From Chromatiales bacterium (GTDB lineage: Bacteria > Pseudomonadota > Gammaproteobacteria > Steroidobacterales > GCA-2729495), in assembly GCA_002729495.1 (NCBI GenBank), contig PBYE01000064.1:28882-92881 (forward strand): DNA of 64,000 bases. The letters are read 5' to 3'. Below, one piece after another: positions 1 to 9,506 of this stretch. Position 1 is the first letter of the stretch. Every line of letters begins with the position of its first letter. The notes beneath the pieces are model-generated. The model searched no databases and was not told the DNA's origin. It saw nothing but the letters and a program-made list of their open reading frames with translations. The translations under genes and the position numbers were made by a program.

Positions 1-662
1 TCGAAGGCGCTGGTGCGCCCGATCCACAGGTATTCGGGACGGTACTGGTTGCGGTTGGCCGGGCCGCCAACGGCAACCGGATCGGTGCAGAGCTCGCGGG
101 TATTGAAGTTGACGAGCGTGGCATCATTTCCGTAGACAATCAGCAGCGCACCAACGTATCTCATATTTTTGCTATTGGTGACATTGTTGGAGAACCGATG
201 CTGGCTCACAAGGCGACCCACGAAGGCAAAGTTGCTGCCGAGGTTGCCGCGGGCCAGAAATCCTTTTTTGATGCCCGGGTTATTCCCGGCGTTGCCTACA
301 CCGACCCCGAGATCGCGTGGGTCGGCATCACCGAGACCGAGGCAAAAGCTGAAGGCCTTGACTACGAAACCGGCAAGTTTCCGTGGGCCGCCAGCGGACG
401 TTCACTTTCGATCGGACGTGATGACGGTGTTACCAAGATTATTTTCGACAAAGCCAGCGGCAAGATTATCGGTGCCGGCATGGTGGGTCCTAATGCCGGC
501 GAATTGATCGCCGAAGCCGGCCTGGCAATCGAAATGGGCTGCGACGCTGCTGATATAGGCCTGACGGTGCATGCGCATCCAACCTTGTCAGAGACTTTTG
601 CGATGGCCGCCGAAGCGTTTGAGGGCACGCTTACCGATCTATATATCCCGAAGAAGAAGTAA
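1..662 (+). CDS. lpd: Dihydrolipoamide dehydrogenase, C-terminal part (cut by window edge)
   Basis: This is the last 219 residues of a flavoprotein disulfide reductase; the frame is open from base 3, so the start lies outside the window. The family is the E3 subunit of 2-oxoacid dehydrogenase complexes, which reoxidises dihydrolipoamide with NAD+. Visible parts are the end of the NAD domain (VLVAVGR), the FAD-contacting segment AIGDIVGEPMLAHKA, and the dimerisation domain with PGVAYTDPEIAWVG. The C-terminal HAHPTLSE carries the His-Glu pair that acts as acid-base in this family. The redox-active cysteine pair would be upstream and is not visible. A related reductase cannot be formally excluded, but the C-terminal motifs fit E3 well. 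Confidence 0.93.
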   Translation, partial: EGAGAPDPQVFGTVLVAVGRAANGNRIGAELAGIEVDERGIISVDNQQRTNVSHIFAIGDIVGEPMLAHKATHEGKVAAEVAAGQKSFFDARVIPGVAYTDPEIAWVGITETEAKAEGLDYETGKFPWAASGRSLSIGRDDGVTKIIFDKASGKIIGAGMVGPNAGELIAEAGLAIEMGCDAADIGLTVHAHPTLSETFAMAAEAFEGTLTDLYIPKKK

Positions 663-701
663 ACGGCACCGTGGAACCAGCCGGACTTTTCCTGATGGCG
701 A

Positions 702-1337
702 TCAGACCGTAGTTTTGGCCTTGTATTCACACAGGTCATTAATCACGCACTCGTGACATAGCGGTTTGCGTGCTTTGCACACGTAGCGCCCGTGCAGGAT
801 CAGCCAGTGATGGGCTCCCTGCCTGAATTCGTCCGGTGTGAACTTGAGTAGTTTCTTTTCGACTTCGAGCGGTGTTTTGCCGGGCGCGATACGGGTCCGG
901 TTGCCCACCCGGAAAATATGCGTGTCAACGGCAATCGTCGGGTGCCCGAAGGCAGTATTGAGGATGACGTTTGCAGTCTTACGGCCCACGCCGGGTAATG
1001 CCTCCAGGTCCGCCCGGTTATCCGGCACCTGGCCGTCATGTTGATCAGCCAGCATTCGGCAGGTCTTCAGTATATTTTTTGCCTTGGTGTTATAGAGACC
1101 GATGGACTTGATGTAGCGCTTTAGTCCGGCTTCGCCGAGCTTGAGTATCGCTTCCGGGGTATTGGCGACCGGATACAGTTTGCTGGTTGCCTTGTTTACC
1201 CCGACGTCGGTGGCCTGGGCAGACAGGATTACCGAGATCAGCAATTCGAACGGTGACTGGTAGTGCAGTTCCGTGTCGGGTTTGGGATTGTGTTCGGCGA
1301 GGCGCTGAAAGATCGCAGTGCGTTTGGCTACATTCAT
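702..1337 (-). CDS. nth: Endonuclease III
   Basis: 211-residue bifunctional DNA glycosylase/AP lyase of base excision repair, which removes oxidised pyrimidines. The helix-hairpin-helix is LPGVGRKTANV with the catalytic Lys at 120, and the catalytic Asp is in AVDTHIFRV (about residue 138). The C-terminus has the C-x6-C-x2-C-x5-C set (CKARKPLCHECVINDLC) that holds a 4Fe-4S cluster. Length equals that of the E. coli enzyme. It lies downstream of metG on the same strand, 77 nt apart, and convergent with the lpd gene. Confidence 0.97.
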   Translation of the reverse strand: MNVAKRTAIFQRLAEHNPKPDTELHYQSPFELLISVILSAQATDVGVNKATSKLYPVANTPEAILKLGEAGLKRYIKSIGLYNTKAKNILKTCRMLADQHDGQVPDNRADLEALPGVGRKTANVILNTAFGHPTIAVDTHIFRVGNRTRIAPGKTPLEVEKKLLKFTPDEFRQGAHHWLILHGRYVCKARKPLCHECVINDLCEYKAKTTV

Positions 1338-1414
1338 GAAACCGGGTTATTAGTGAGAGCGGTAGCAATGATGATGAGCATAAGATCCGTCATGTGGCCC
1401 TCGTTTAGTAATAT

Positions 1415-3415
1415 CTAGCGCACCCTCATTCCGGCTGTCGCGCCATCATCCGGACTCAGCAGAAATATATCTTTATCCCCGGCTGCAAGGATCATGCCTT
1501 CCGAAGTCCCGAACTTCATTTTCCGTGGCTTGAGGTTCGCAACGACCACGACAAAGCGACCGACGAGGTCGTCAGGGTCATAGGCGCTCTTGATGCCGGC
1601 AAGGACTGACCGTTCGCCGTCGCCGTCATCGAGCGTTACCCGCAGCAGTTTATCCGCACCTTCGACGGTTTCTGCATTCGTTACTTTTGCGACGCGCATA
1701 TCGACTTTCAGGAAATCGTCGATGCTGATGTAGTCGTCGTCATCCTGGTTGCCACCTTCCGGGGCTATTGATGTTTCAGTCATCTTTTCCACGCTCGCGG
1801 GATCAACCCGTGTCATCAGAGGTTCAAATTTGTTTATCCGTGTGCTGAGCAATGCATCGTCCCGGCTGTGCCAGTCGGCGATGTCTGCATTCAGGAACGC
1901 CGCGGCTTTATCTGCCATGGCAGGCAAAACCGGGGCGAGGTAAATCATCAGCACCCGGAACAGGTTCAGGCCCTGCGTGCAGACAGCCTGGACCTCTGCC
2001 GCGGTTGCCCCGTCTTTGGCGAGCACCCACGGCTTGCGTTCATCGATGTACTGGTTGGCCTGGTCGGCAAGTTGCATAATCAGCCGCATAGCGCGCGAGT
2101 ACTCGCGCTGTTCGTAATAGACGGCAATTTTGTTGCCGCTGTCGACAAACTCGGCATACAGCTCCGGCCGTTCCAGTTTGGTATCCAGTTCGCCGTCAAA
2201 ACTGCGCGCGATAAAGCCGGCACACCGACTGGCTATGTTCACGAGCTTGCCAACCAGGTCGGAATTGGATTTGGCAATGAAATCGTCCAGGTTGAGGTCG
2301 ATGTCCTCGATGCCGGGGCCGAGCTTACCGGCATAGTAGTAACGCAGGCACTCGGGGTCGAGGTGCTCGAGCCAGTTGGCGGCTGACACGAAAGTGCCGC
2401 GCGACTTTGACATCTTCTGGCCGTTCACCGTCAGAAAACCGTGTGCGAATACCTTTGTGGGTTTGCGGTAACCCGCACCCTCGAGCACGGCCGGCCAGAA
2501 CAGCGTATGGAAATAAACAATGTCCTTGCCGATGAAGTGATACAACTCGGCTGTACTGTCTGCCGCAAAGTATTCATCAAAATCCAGGTCGTCACGCCGT
2601 TCGCACAGGTTCTGGAAGCTGGCGAGATAGCCAATGGGTGCATCCAGCCAGACATAGAAGTACTTGTTATCGGTACCAGGGATCCGGAACCCGAAGTAGG
2701 GGGCATCGCGGGAAATATTCCAATCCAGCAACCCGGTATCGAACCATTCGGCGAGTTTATTGCTTACGGCATCGTCCACAGTACCGCTTCGCGTCCAGTC
2801 GCGTAGCATCGTCTCAAAGGAGGTAAGTTTGAAGAACAGGTGATCTGAAACACGTGTCACGGGAGTTGTTCCGGACAATGTTGAAACAGGGTTAATCAGC
2901 TCGGTAGCCGAGTAAGTTCGGAAGCAGACTTCACAGCCGTCACCATACTGGTCTTCAGCTTTACATTTTGGGTTAGGGCAGATGCCGCGAACAAACCGGT
3001 CCGGAAGAAACATTCCTGCTTCTTCGTCGTATAGCTGTTCGACGGTGCGCGTATCTACGAGGCTATTAGCGACCAGCTTTGCGTAGATATCCTCAACCAA
3101 TTCGCGGTTTTCATCGGAGTGGGTGGAATGGAAGTTGTCGAAGCCAATATGGAATGCGGCAAAGTCGCGCTGATGTTCCGTGCGGTAGCGTTCGACGAGC
3201 TGTTCCGGCTCGATTCCCTCTTCGCGGGCACGCAGCATGACCGGGGTACCGTGCGCGTCACTTGCACATATATAAGTACAGGCATTGCCAATCGACCTCT
3301 GAAAACGGACCCAGATATCGGTCTGCAAATACTCGACGAGATGGCCGATATGGATCGGCCCGTTCGCATAGGGTAACGCGCTGGTTACTAACAGTTTTCT
3401 CTGGTTTTCGGGCAT
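1415..3415 (-). CDS. metG: Methionyl-tRNA synthetase
   Basis: About 666-residue class I aminoacyl-tRNA synthetase that charges tRNA-Met. The HIGH box is seen as PIHIGHLVE near the N-terminus, followed by the zinc-knuckle cysteines (CPNPKC and CEVC) and the KMSKSRG loop near the middle. The last 110 residues form an EMAP-II/Trbp111-type tRNA-binding domain ([25 protein letters not shown]), so this is the long, dimeric form. The open frame runs 35 codons further upstream, but the start at 3415 ([19 protein letters not shown]) matches family N-termini and the extra codons look non-coding. Confidence 0.97.
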   Translation of the reverse strand: MPENQRKLLVTSALPYANGPIHIGHLVEYLQTDIWVRFQRSIGNACTYICASDAHGTPVMLRAREEGIEPEQLVERYRTEHQRDFAAFHIGFDNFHSTHSDENRELVEDIYAKLVANSLVDTRTVEQLYDEEAGMFLPDRFVRGICPNPKCKAEDQYGDGCEVCFRTYSATELINPVSTLSGTTPVTRVSDHLFFKLTSFETMLRDWTRSGTVDDAVSNKLAEWFDTGLLDWNISRDAPYFGFRIPGTDNKYFYVWLDAPIGYLASFQNLCERRDDLDFDEYFAADSTAELYHFIGKDIVYFHTLFWPAVLEGAGYRKPTKVFAHGFLTVNGQKMSKSRGTFVSAANWLEHLDPECLRYYYAGKLGPGIEDIDLNLDDFIAKSNSDLVGKLVNIASRCAGFIARSFDGELDTKLERPELYAEFVDSGNKIAVYYEQREYSRAMRLIMQLADQANQYIDERKPWVLAKDGATAAEVQAVCTQGLNLFRVLMIYLAPVLPAMADKAAAFLNADIADWHSRDDALLSTRINKFEPLMTRVDPASVEKMTETSIAPEGGNQDDDDYISIDDFLKVDMRVAKVTNAETVEGADKLLRVTLDDGDGERSVLAGIKSAYDPDDLVGRFVVVVANLKPRKMKFGTSEGMILAAGDKDIFLLSPDDGATAGMRVR

Positions 3416-3500
3416 GCATCCATCCGGCTGTGTCAGCCCCGGGAGGCGTAGGGCTGCGCCGCAAGGGTAGCAGGAAAGGGCGCGAATTAAAGCTTTTTGC

Positions 3501-3520
3501 GTGCCCGTGGTTCCGGGCAC
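3501..3520. other. Perfect 7-bp stem-loop between the pilU-type gene and metG
   Basis: GTGCCCG and CGGGCAC pair perfectly around a 6-nt loop, 10 nt beyond the stop codon of the PilT-family gene at 3530-4594. Read on the minus strand there is no following U-tract, so it is not a textbook Rho-independent terminator. It could stabilise the 3' end of the pil transcript or weakly separate it from metG. Confidence 0.45.
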
Positions 3521-3529
3521 AGGGGGCGA

Positions 3530-4594
3530 CTATTCGGTGAGCAGCCGATGTTTATGGAACTTGTCTTTATCGTTCGCGAATTCGTAAGCACTCTTACCCG
3601 TGATGCCGCCTTTGTCGAATAAATCCGAAAGGGCTTTGTCCATGGTGATCATTCCGGATTTGCGACCGGCCTGCATGGCGGTCTCGAGCTGGTCAAGTTT
3701 GCCCTGCCTGATCATATTAGACGTGGCTGGCGTACTGATCAGAATTTCGAGTGCGGCAACCAGCCCGTCCGCGCCCTTACGCGGAATTAGTTGTTGCGAT
3801 ATCACGCCGCGCAGTGATGTCGACAGCATTGTCCGCACATGCGGCTGCTTGTCGGTAGGGAATACGTTGACGATACGGTCGACGGTCGCGCCCGCGCCGT
3901 TGGTATGCAGGGTGCCCATCACCAGGATGCCCATTTCTGCTGCGGTCACGGCAATGCTGACGGTTTCGAGATCACGCATTTCGCCGACCAGGATCACGTC
4001 CGGGTCTTCGCGCAGGGCTGAGTGCAGGGCGCCCGAAAAGGATTTGCAGTGATGGCCGAGTTCACGCTGACTGATCAGACAGCGGTTCCGTTCATGCACG
4101 AATTCGATGGGATCTTCAATCGTCAGGATGTGGCCCTTCATCCTGCTGTTGATCTCGGCGATCATTGCCGCGAGTGTCGTGGACTTGCCAGAACCTGTTT
4201 TACCGGTAACCAGGATCATTCCCTGGGTTTCCTTGCACAGCGTTTTTAGTACCGGGGGCAAAGCGAGCTCTTCCAGGGACTTGGCCTGGCTGGGGATAGC
4301 GCGAAACACCCCGCCCATGCCGCCGAGGTGTCTCATGATGTTCACGCGAAAGCGCGCGAGGCCGTCGATCATGTACGCAAAGTCCACGGAATCGTGCTCT
4401 TCAAACTGGTTACGGTCCTTTTCATTCATAATTTCGCCAAGGACTTCCTCGGTCCGTTCCTGGGCCAGCAGTTCGTCTTCCACCGTATCGAGGTGGCCGT
4501 ACAGGCGCATACGCGGAGGTTGGCCGGCGATGAAGTGCAGGTCAGAGCCATTTTGTTCAATCAGTGTACGAAGATAGTGATCTATTTGACTCAT
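3530..4594 (-). CDS. PilT/PilU-family type IV pilus retraction ATPase
   Basis: 354-residue hexameric secretion-type ATPase that acts in the cytoplasm at the base of the pilus. It has the N-terminal PilT fold (GSDLHFIAGQPPRMRLYG), Walker A GKTGSGKSTT, the Asp box TIEDPIEFVH, Walker B DVILVGEMRD and the His box MGTLHTNGA. The C-terminal region reads TSNMIRQGKLDQ, close to the PilT AIRNLIRE signature but altered, and ends with GMITMDKAL. It follows a second PilT-family gene by 22 nt on the same strand. In species with both PilT and PilU this would be the accessory partner, but I cannot say from sequence alone which paralogue is the main motor. Confidence 0.9.
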   Translation of the reverse strand: MSQIDHYLRTLIEQNGSDLHFIAGQPPRMRLYGHLDTVEDELLAQERTEEVLGEIMNEKDRNQFEEHDSVDFAYMIDGLARFRVNIMRHLGGMGGVFRAIPSQAKSLEELALPPVLKTLCKETQGMILVTGKTGSGKSTTLAAMIAEINSRMKGHILTIEDPIEFVHERNRCLISQRELGHHCKSFSGALHSALREDPDVILVGEMRDLETVSIAVTAAEMGILVMGTLHTNGAGATVDRIVNVFPTDKQPHVRTMLSTSLRGVISQQLIPRKGADGLVAALEILISTPATSNMIRQGKLDQLETAMQAGRKSGMITMDKALSDLFDKGGITGKSAYEFANDKDKFHKHRLLTE

Positions 4595-4616
4595 GGTTTA
4601 GTCCGCATTAACTGCA

Positions 4617-5714
4617 TCAATTTATCTTGGGCATGTCGACTTTCTTCAGCACAGTAGTATCGGTGACAAACTTCTGGAACAGGGTTTTGTCGGACGCAAA
4701 TCGGGACGCATCATCCGGGTCCACTTCCTTGCGATTCACGGCATCGAGAAGCGCCTGGTCCATCAGCTGCATACCGTATTCGCCACCCGTCTGCAGCTGG
4801 CTGGGTATCTGGTGTGTCTGGTCGGTAAGAATGAGGTTGGCGATGGCCCGGGTCATTACCATGACTTCGAGACAGGCCCGGCGCCCTTTGCCTTCAGGGG
4901 TCTTAATCAGGTTCTGCGTCAGTACGGCCTTCAGGCCCTGGCCAAGGAAGCTCTTCGTCTGTTCCCGCATATCGCTTGGGAGTGCATCGATAACTCGGTC
5001 GATAGTTTTAACGGCGCCAATTGTGTGCAGCGTACCGAAGACCAGGTGGCCTGTTTCGGCAGCTGTCATTGCCATCGATATCGTTTCAGCATCGCGCAGT
5101 TCACCTACCAGGATCACATCCGGGTCTTCACGCAGAGCGGCGCGTATGCCTTCGGCGAAACTCGGCAGGTGCGTTCCCAGCTCCCGCTGAATAATTTGTG
5201 ATTTCTTGCCTTCGTGGACGAACTCGATCGGGTCCTCGAGGCTGATGATGTTGAGGTTTCTCGAACGGTTCAGGTAATCGACCATTGCCGCGAGCGTCGT
5301 CGACTTACCCGTTCCGGTTGAGCCGGTAACCAGCACCATGCCCTGGTGGTTGTCACAGGTTTTGCGGACCACCTCGGGCAGGCTCAGGCTTTCGAGTGTA
5401 GGCACCTCCGTCGGTATGAACCGGAAAGTCACGCCAATGCCAGTCGCCTTGCGGAACAAGTTCACACGGTAGCGGCCACCGTCTTCGGAGACGTAGGAGA
5501 AATCGATATCATCACCGGTCTCGAATCGTTTCTTTTGATTCTTCGTCAGGATCTCGTCGACATAGGTTTCGAGTTCCTGCGCGCCGAGTTCGCGAAACTT
5601 GATGGGCATCAGGTCGCCATGCATGCGCAGCATCGGAGGCACCCCGACGGCCAGGTGAATATCCGAGCAGTTTTGCGCCAGGCCGAGTTTAAGAAATGAG
5701 TCTATGCGTGCCAT
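4617..5714 (-). CDS. PilT-family type IV pilus retraction ATPase (paralogue)
   Basis: 365-residue ATPase of the same family as its downstream neighbour. Motifs are CSDIHLAVGVPPMLRMHGDL at the N-terminus, Walker A GSTGTGKSTT, Asp box LEDPIEFVH, Walker B DVILVGELRD, His box TGHLVFGTLHT, and AIANLILTDQTHQIPS near the PilT AIRNLIRE position. The start at 5714 (MARIDSFLK) aligns with the partner's MSQIDHYLR and leaves 17 nt after the kinase gene stop. The open frame begins 8 codons earlier but would overlap the kinase gene. The operon order kinase-pilT-pilT suggests that the three products act together. Confidence 0.92.
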   Translation of the reverse strand: MARIDSFLKLGLAQNCSDIHLAVGVPPMLRMHGDLMPIKFRELGAQELETYVDEILTKNQKKRFETGDDIDFSYVSEDGGRYRVNLFRKATGIGVTFRFIPTEVPTLESLSLPEVVRKTCDNHQGMVLVTGSTGTGKSTTLAAMVDYLNRSRNLNIISLEDPIEFVHEGKKSQIIQRELGTHLPSFAEGIRAALREDPDVILVGELRDAETISMAMTAAETGHLVFGTLHTIGAVKTIDRVIDALPSDMREQTKSFLGQGLKAVLTQNLIKTPEGKGRRACLEVMVMTRAIANLILTDQTHQIPSQLQTGGEYGMQLMDQALLDAVNRKEVDPDDASRFASDKTLFQKFVTDTTVLKKVDMPKIN

Positions 5715-5731
5715 ATCGGTTGCCTGCCTCG

Positions 5732-8119
5732 TCAGCACGCCTTGGTGATCGCCTTGCGCATTTCATCCATGGATTCGTAGCGTTTTACCTTGTCGATTTC
5801 CATGGCTTTATGAACAACGTTTGCGAGCTTCTTCGGAATATCCGGATTGAGCTCGTCGCAACGCGGGCATTTACCCTGCACGTGCTGGTACATAACGGCC
5901 ATATGGTCGCCTTTCGTATAGGGCGGCGTGCCGGTCAGCATTTCGTAGAAAATTACGGCCAGGCTGTATATGTCAGACCGATGGTCGACCTGTTTGCCAA
6001 GAATTTGTTCCGGAGCCATATATTTAGGTGACCCGATCACGTAGCCGGTCTTGGTCAACTGGGTATCGCCGGAACCCTGTGCAGCTGCCACACCGAAGTC
6101 CACTATCTTCAGCAGACCGTCGTCGTTGATCAACACGTTCGCTGGTTTAAGGTCACGGTGAATAATGCCTACCTGGTGCGCCACAGCCATACCTGTTGCA
6201 ACATCCTTGGCCCAACCTGCCGCCTTGTCGATTGGCAGGGGGATGTTGCCGGCTACCTCGGCGCCCAGTGTATGGGACGGGAAATATTCCATCGAAATAG
6301 CATAGCTGCCTGACAAATGCAGAAAATCATAAATACGAATAACGTTCTTATGCGTAATCTTGCGTGAGAAGCGGAGTTCGTGCACGAAGCGTTTCAGCAT
6401 CTCCTCGTCGGTTGCGAAGTTGGCATTCAGGAACTTGAGAATCAACCGTTCTTCAACGACCGTGTCCTCCACAAGTATTACGGTACCAAAGGCACCTTTA
6501 CCAATTTTCTCGATATAGCTGTAACGGTTTTCTATAAGATCGCCTGTTTTGAGTGTACTCAAATCGATTTGCGCGGTTGTCGCGGGGGCCATATCGCGCG
6601 CCAGCTTCTTCATGCCTGACTCGTCGATCAGCATGGTGTGCGCAGGCTCGGCCATCCGGCGGGCTTTTTCGTCGGCCTCGATCACGGATTCGGAGTAACG
6701 GTTCTCGATTTTCTCGATCGCATCACGTGCGGCGCTGACAATGTTATCGTTGCTGACAGACAGCAACGGCTGGATCTGGGTGCGGATCTGCTCGACATTC
6801 GCATCATTAACCAGCTGCGAAAGCGCGGTGACCGTGGCGCCGATAATGTCAGGCTCGGGGCGCTGAAAGATTCCCAATAGTTTTGGAACGACCTGCGAAT
6901 CACCCAGCTTGCCGAGGGCCCGCACGACGCTCGGGATGGCTTTCGGGTTGCCATCCAGCATCTCAACCAGGCGCGGAATGGCGGCAAGGTTGCCGATCTC
7001 GGCAAGGGCGTCGACGGCCCGTTCACTAACCCACCAGTCCTCGTCACGGGTCGCCGCGATCAGGTGTTCGACTGCCGCTTCATCCTTGGTCTGGTTGAGG
7101 ATCTCGATCGCGGAGCGGCGGATGTTTTCGTCGTCATCTCCGATCAGCTCCATAACAGCTTGAAGTACTTTCGGTCCACCGATATTGGCTAGCGCATCGC
7201 ATGCCCTCGAGCGCACCCACCAGTCACCGTCGCCGATCGCAACCAACAGATACTTGATCGATGCGGGTTCCGCAATCTCGTTGAGCACTTCTACCGCCGA
7301 TCTGCGCGTGTACTCGGATTCGTCCTGGAGAACGCCTACGAGGTGCTTGATGGTATCGGGGTGGCGTAGTTTTATGACGAGTTCGACGGCCTTGCTCTGG
7401 ACATCAAGGTCGGGATCCAGGAGGAGGGAACAAATAAGTTCAATGTTGTGGTCGGCCTTCATATTGCCAAGCGCTTCGAGTGCCGCGGCGCGTACCTGCC
7501 GGTTGCCGTCACTGAGCAGGCCCTCCAGCGCGTGTATGACTTCGGGCGCATTGAACTTTGAGAGGATGCCCACGAGATGTACGCGGGCAGAATGGTCGTG
7601 GCCCCCGAGGCGAGCGATCAGGTCGGGCATCAGGTCGTCAGTAGCCTTTTCGCCAATCATTTTAAAAAGGGCTGACTTTTCACGCGGCTCGAGCTGGTAA
7701 GCGGTTTTCAATAACAGTCGCACGCTCAGGCGATCCAGGTGCGAGCGCATGACGTCGAGCAAGGCGTGCGTAGCTACGTCGTCAACCGTCAGCATCTGGG
7801 TCAGCTTGTCGACCGTGTATTCCTGCGACGACGACAAGGCCCAGGCGACGCCGGCAACGCAGCGTTCGTTCGCAGCCCTTAGCCCCTGTGCGACAGCTTT
7901 AAAGGTTTGGTCGTTAACCTGTGCGGTCAGCGCATCGACTATACCGATGGTCTGGTGACGATCGGCTCCTGCCAGCGCGTCGATAAGGATCGGTATTGCA
8001 CCGGGACCGCTGTTCTTCAGGCTTCGTAACGCCTTCTGGGCGACAGGCGTATTTGCGCCCGGTTCCGCCAGTAATTGCGTGATAAATCGTTCTGCTTTTA
8101 GTGCACTGAGAAACTTCAT
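5732..8119 (-). CDS. HEAT-repeat protein with C-terminal eukaryotic-like Ser/Thr kinase domain
   Basis: About 795 residues from the start at 8119 (MKFLSALKAE). Residues roughly 30-460 are a run of HEAT/PBS-lyase-type helical repeats with recurring D-x-(D/E)-WWV-R/S-x-RA units. A linker follows, then a Hanks-type kinase from about 530: glycine loop GKGAFG, LKF lysine, catalytic HRDLKPAN (near 650), DFG, APE, and DHRSDIYSLAVIFYEML. All residues needed for catalysis are present. No signal peptide or membrane segment is visible, so it should be cytoplasmic. It is the first gene of an operon with two PilT-family ATPases, which suggests control of pilus retraction by phosphorylation (inference). 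The start is uncertain: ATGs at 8125 and 8173 are alternatives, and the frame is open to 8365. Confidence 0.9.
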   Translation of the reverse strand: MKFLSALKAERFITQLLAEPGANTPVAQKALRSLKNSGPGAIPILIDALAGADRHQTIGIVDALTAQVNDQTFKAVAQGLRAANERCVAGVAWALSSSQEYTVDKLTQMLTVDDVATHALLDVMRSHLDRLSVRLLLKTAYQLEPREKSALFKMIGEKATDDLMPDLIARLGGHDHSARVHLVGILSKFNAPEVIHALEGLLSDGNRQVRAAALEALGNMKADHNIELICSLLLDPDLDVQSKAVELVIKLRHPDTIKHLVGVLQDESEYTRRSAVEVLNEIAEPASIKYLLVAIGDGDWWVRSRACDALANIGGPKVLQAVMELIGDDDENIRRSAIEILNQTKDEAAVEHLIAATRDEDWWVSERAVDALAEIGNLAAIPRLVEMLDGNPKAIPSVVRALGKLGDSQVVPKLLGIFQRPEPDIIGATVTALSQLVNDANVEQIRTQIQPLLSVSNDNIVSAARDAIEKIENRYSESVIEADEKARRMAEPAHTMLIDESGMKKLARDMAPATTAQIDLSTLKTGDLIENRYSYIEKIGKGAFGTVILVEDTVVEERLILKFLNANFATDEEMLKRFVHELRFSRKITHKNVIRIYDFLHLSGSYAISMEYFPSHTLGAEVAGNIPLPIDKAAGWAKDVATGMAVAHQVGIIHRDLKPANVLINDDGLLKIVDFGVAAAQGSGDTQLTKTGYVIGSPKYMAPEQILGKQVDHRSDIYSLAVIFYEMLTGTPPYTKGDHMAVMYQHVQGKCPRCDELNPDIPKKLANVVHKAMEIDKVKRYESMDEMRKAITKAC

Positions 8120-8370
8120 TCGCATTCTGTCTGTCCGGTCATATAAATGGTTGTCATTCCCGTAAGGGGGCATTCCTTTCGCTATTGCAAAAGACGTATA
8201 AACCGGCTTTCCGTGATCATGGGCGCCATCCAGAAACCAGCTGGCGGCGTTGATTTCCGTCGCAGTCCAGCCGGTTTCAAACTTTCGCGCACGGCCCCGG
8301 AGAGCCCTCCTCATTGAGGTACAATGTCGCGCTTTGACCGGCCTGCTCACTGTTAAATGCGTCACAAAAA
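8120..8370. promoter_or_regulatory. Divergent promoter region between the kinase operon and mrp
   Basis: 250 nt separate the chosen kinase start from the mrp start. The kinase frame stays open through most of it, but those residues look unlike a protein domain. A TACAAT hexamer at 8320-8325 is a possible -10 for mrp. Neither gene has an obvious strong Shine-Dalgarno. No operator is recognised. Confidence 0.35.
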
Positions 8371-9462
8371 ATGCCTGCGACTTTACAGAATGACTTGAAA
8401 AATCGGCTGGCCGGCATAGATCTGCCCTGGTCAGGGGAGAGCCTGTTGGATGCCGGGGCAGTTGTTGAAGCCAATGGCGACAAGGGTTTCAAGGTGTCGG
8501 TCCGGCTGGGTTATCCGGCCCAGGTGTCGGCTGAGCGCCTGCAGGAGCGAATCCGACAGGTTTTCAGTGATGCGGCCGGATCCCCGGATGTAGTCCTCGA
8601 AATCGACGGCAATGTATACGCACATGCGGTCCAGGGCGCGCTTGCCCCGGTACCGGGTGTCACGAACATTATCGTTGTTTCATCAGCCAAGGGCGGAGTC
8701 GGCAAGTCGACCATTGCGGCGAACCTTGCCTTGTCGCTTGCCCATGAAGGAGCGCGGGTCGGGGTGCTTGATGCCGACATCTACGGTCCGAGTCAGCCAA
8801 TTATGTTGGGTATTTCCGGCGAGCAGCCGGTCAGCCGCGATGGTAAATCTTTCGAGCCGCTGCAGGCGCACGGCCTGCAGGTTATTTCCATTGGTTGTCT
8901 TATCGATACGGAACAACCTATGGTCTGGCGAGGCCCCATGGTGACTCAGGCGTTCCACCAGCTTCTGTTCCAGACTAACTGGAATGAACTCGACTACCTG
9001 GTTGTGGACATGCCGCCGGGAACTGGCGATATTCAGCTCACGCTGGGTCAGAAGGCGCCGGTCAGCGGCGCGATTATAGTGACCACTCCGCAGGATATCG
9101 CGCTTGCCGATGCACTGCGCGGGCTTCGCATGTTTGAAAAGGTAAAAATTCCTGTCCTGGGGCTGGTCGAAAATATGGGCAGCTTTATCTGCCCTGGTTG
9201 CGGTGAAGTTACCCCCTTGTTCGGAGACGGTGGCGGCGCGTTAGTCGCCGCAAAGAATGAACTGCCGTTGCTTGGCAGCTTGCCACTGGATATGCGGATC
9301 AGGCAGGAGACAGATAATGGTAAGCCAACGGTGATCGTGGAACCCGATTCGGCGCTTGGTCTGGCATTTCGGGATATGGCATTAAACACGGTGGCACAAT
9401 TGGCGAAAAGACCGCGGGAATACAAGGGCGCTTTTGCCGGAATCAAGATCGAAGAAGCCTGA
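8371..9462 (+). CDS. mrp: Mrp/ApbC-family iron-sulfur cluster carrier ATPase
   Basis: 363-residue P-loop NTPase that binds and transfers Fe-S clusters to apoproteins in the cytoplasm. It has an N-terminal MIP18-like domain (residues about 1-85), the deviant Walker A SSAKGGVGKST, switch residues DADIYGPSQP, DMPPGTGD, and the C-terminal CPGC pair (SFICPGCGE) that holds the bridging cluster. In E. coli mrp lies next to metG; here metG is about 5 kb away, with the pil-kinase operon in between. The start matches family N-termini. Confidence 0.95.
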   Translation: MPATLQNDLKNRLAGIDLPWSGESLLDAGAVVEANGDKGFKVSVRLGYPAQVSAERLQERIRQVFSDAAGSPDVVLEIDGNVYAHAVQGALAPVPGVTNIIVVSSAKGGVGKSTIAANLALSLAHEGARVGVLDADIYGPSQPIMLGISGEQPVSRDGKSFEPLQAHGLQVISIGCLIDTEQPMVWRGPMVTQAFHQLLFQTNWNELDYLVVDMPPGTGDIQLTLGQKAPVSGAIIVTTPQDIALADALRGLRMFEKVKIPVLGLVENMGSFICPGCGEVTPLFGDGGGALVAAKNELPLLGSLPLDMRIRQETDNGKPTVIVEPDSALGLAFRDMALNTVAQLAKRPREYKGAFAGIKIEEA

Positions 9463-9506
9463 GATAAAGGCGGCAAACAAGACGCTAAGAAAGCGAGGGA
9501 AGGTGG

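Noticed and set aside
1868-2386. 172-residue open frame antisense to metG
   Set aside because: Shadow of a high-G+C coding frame; no motif and full overlap with a clear gene.
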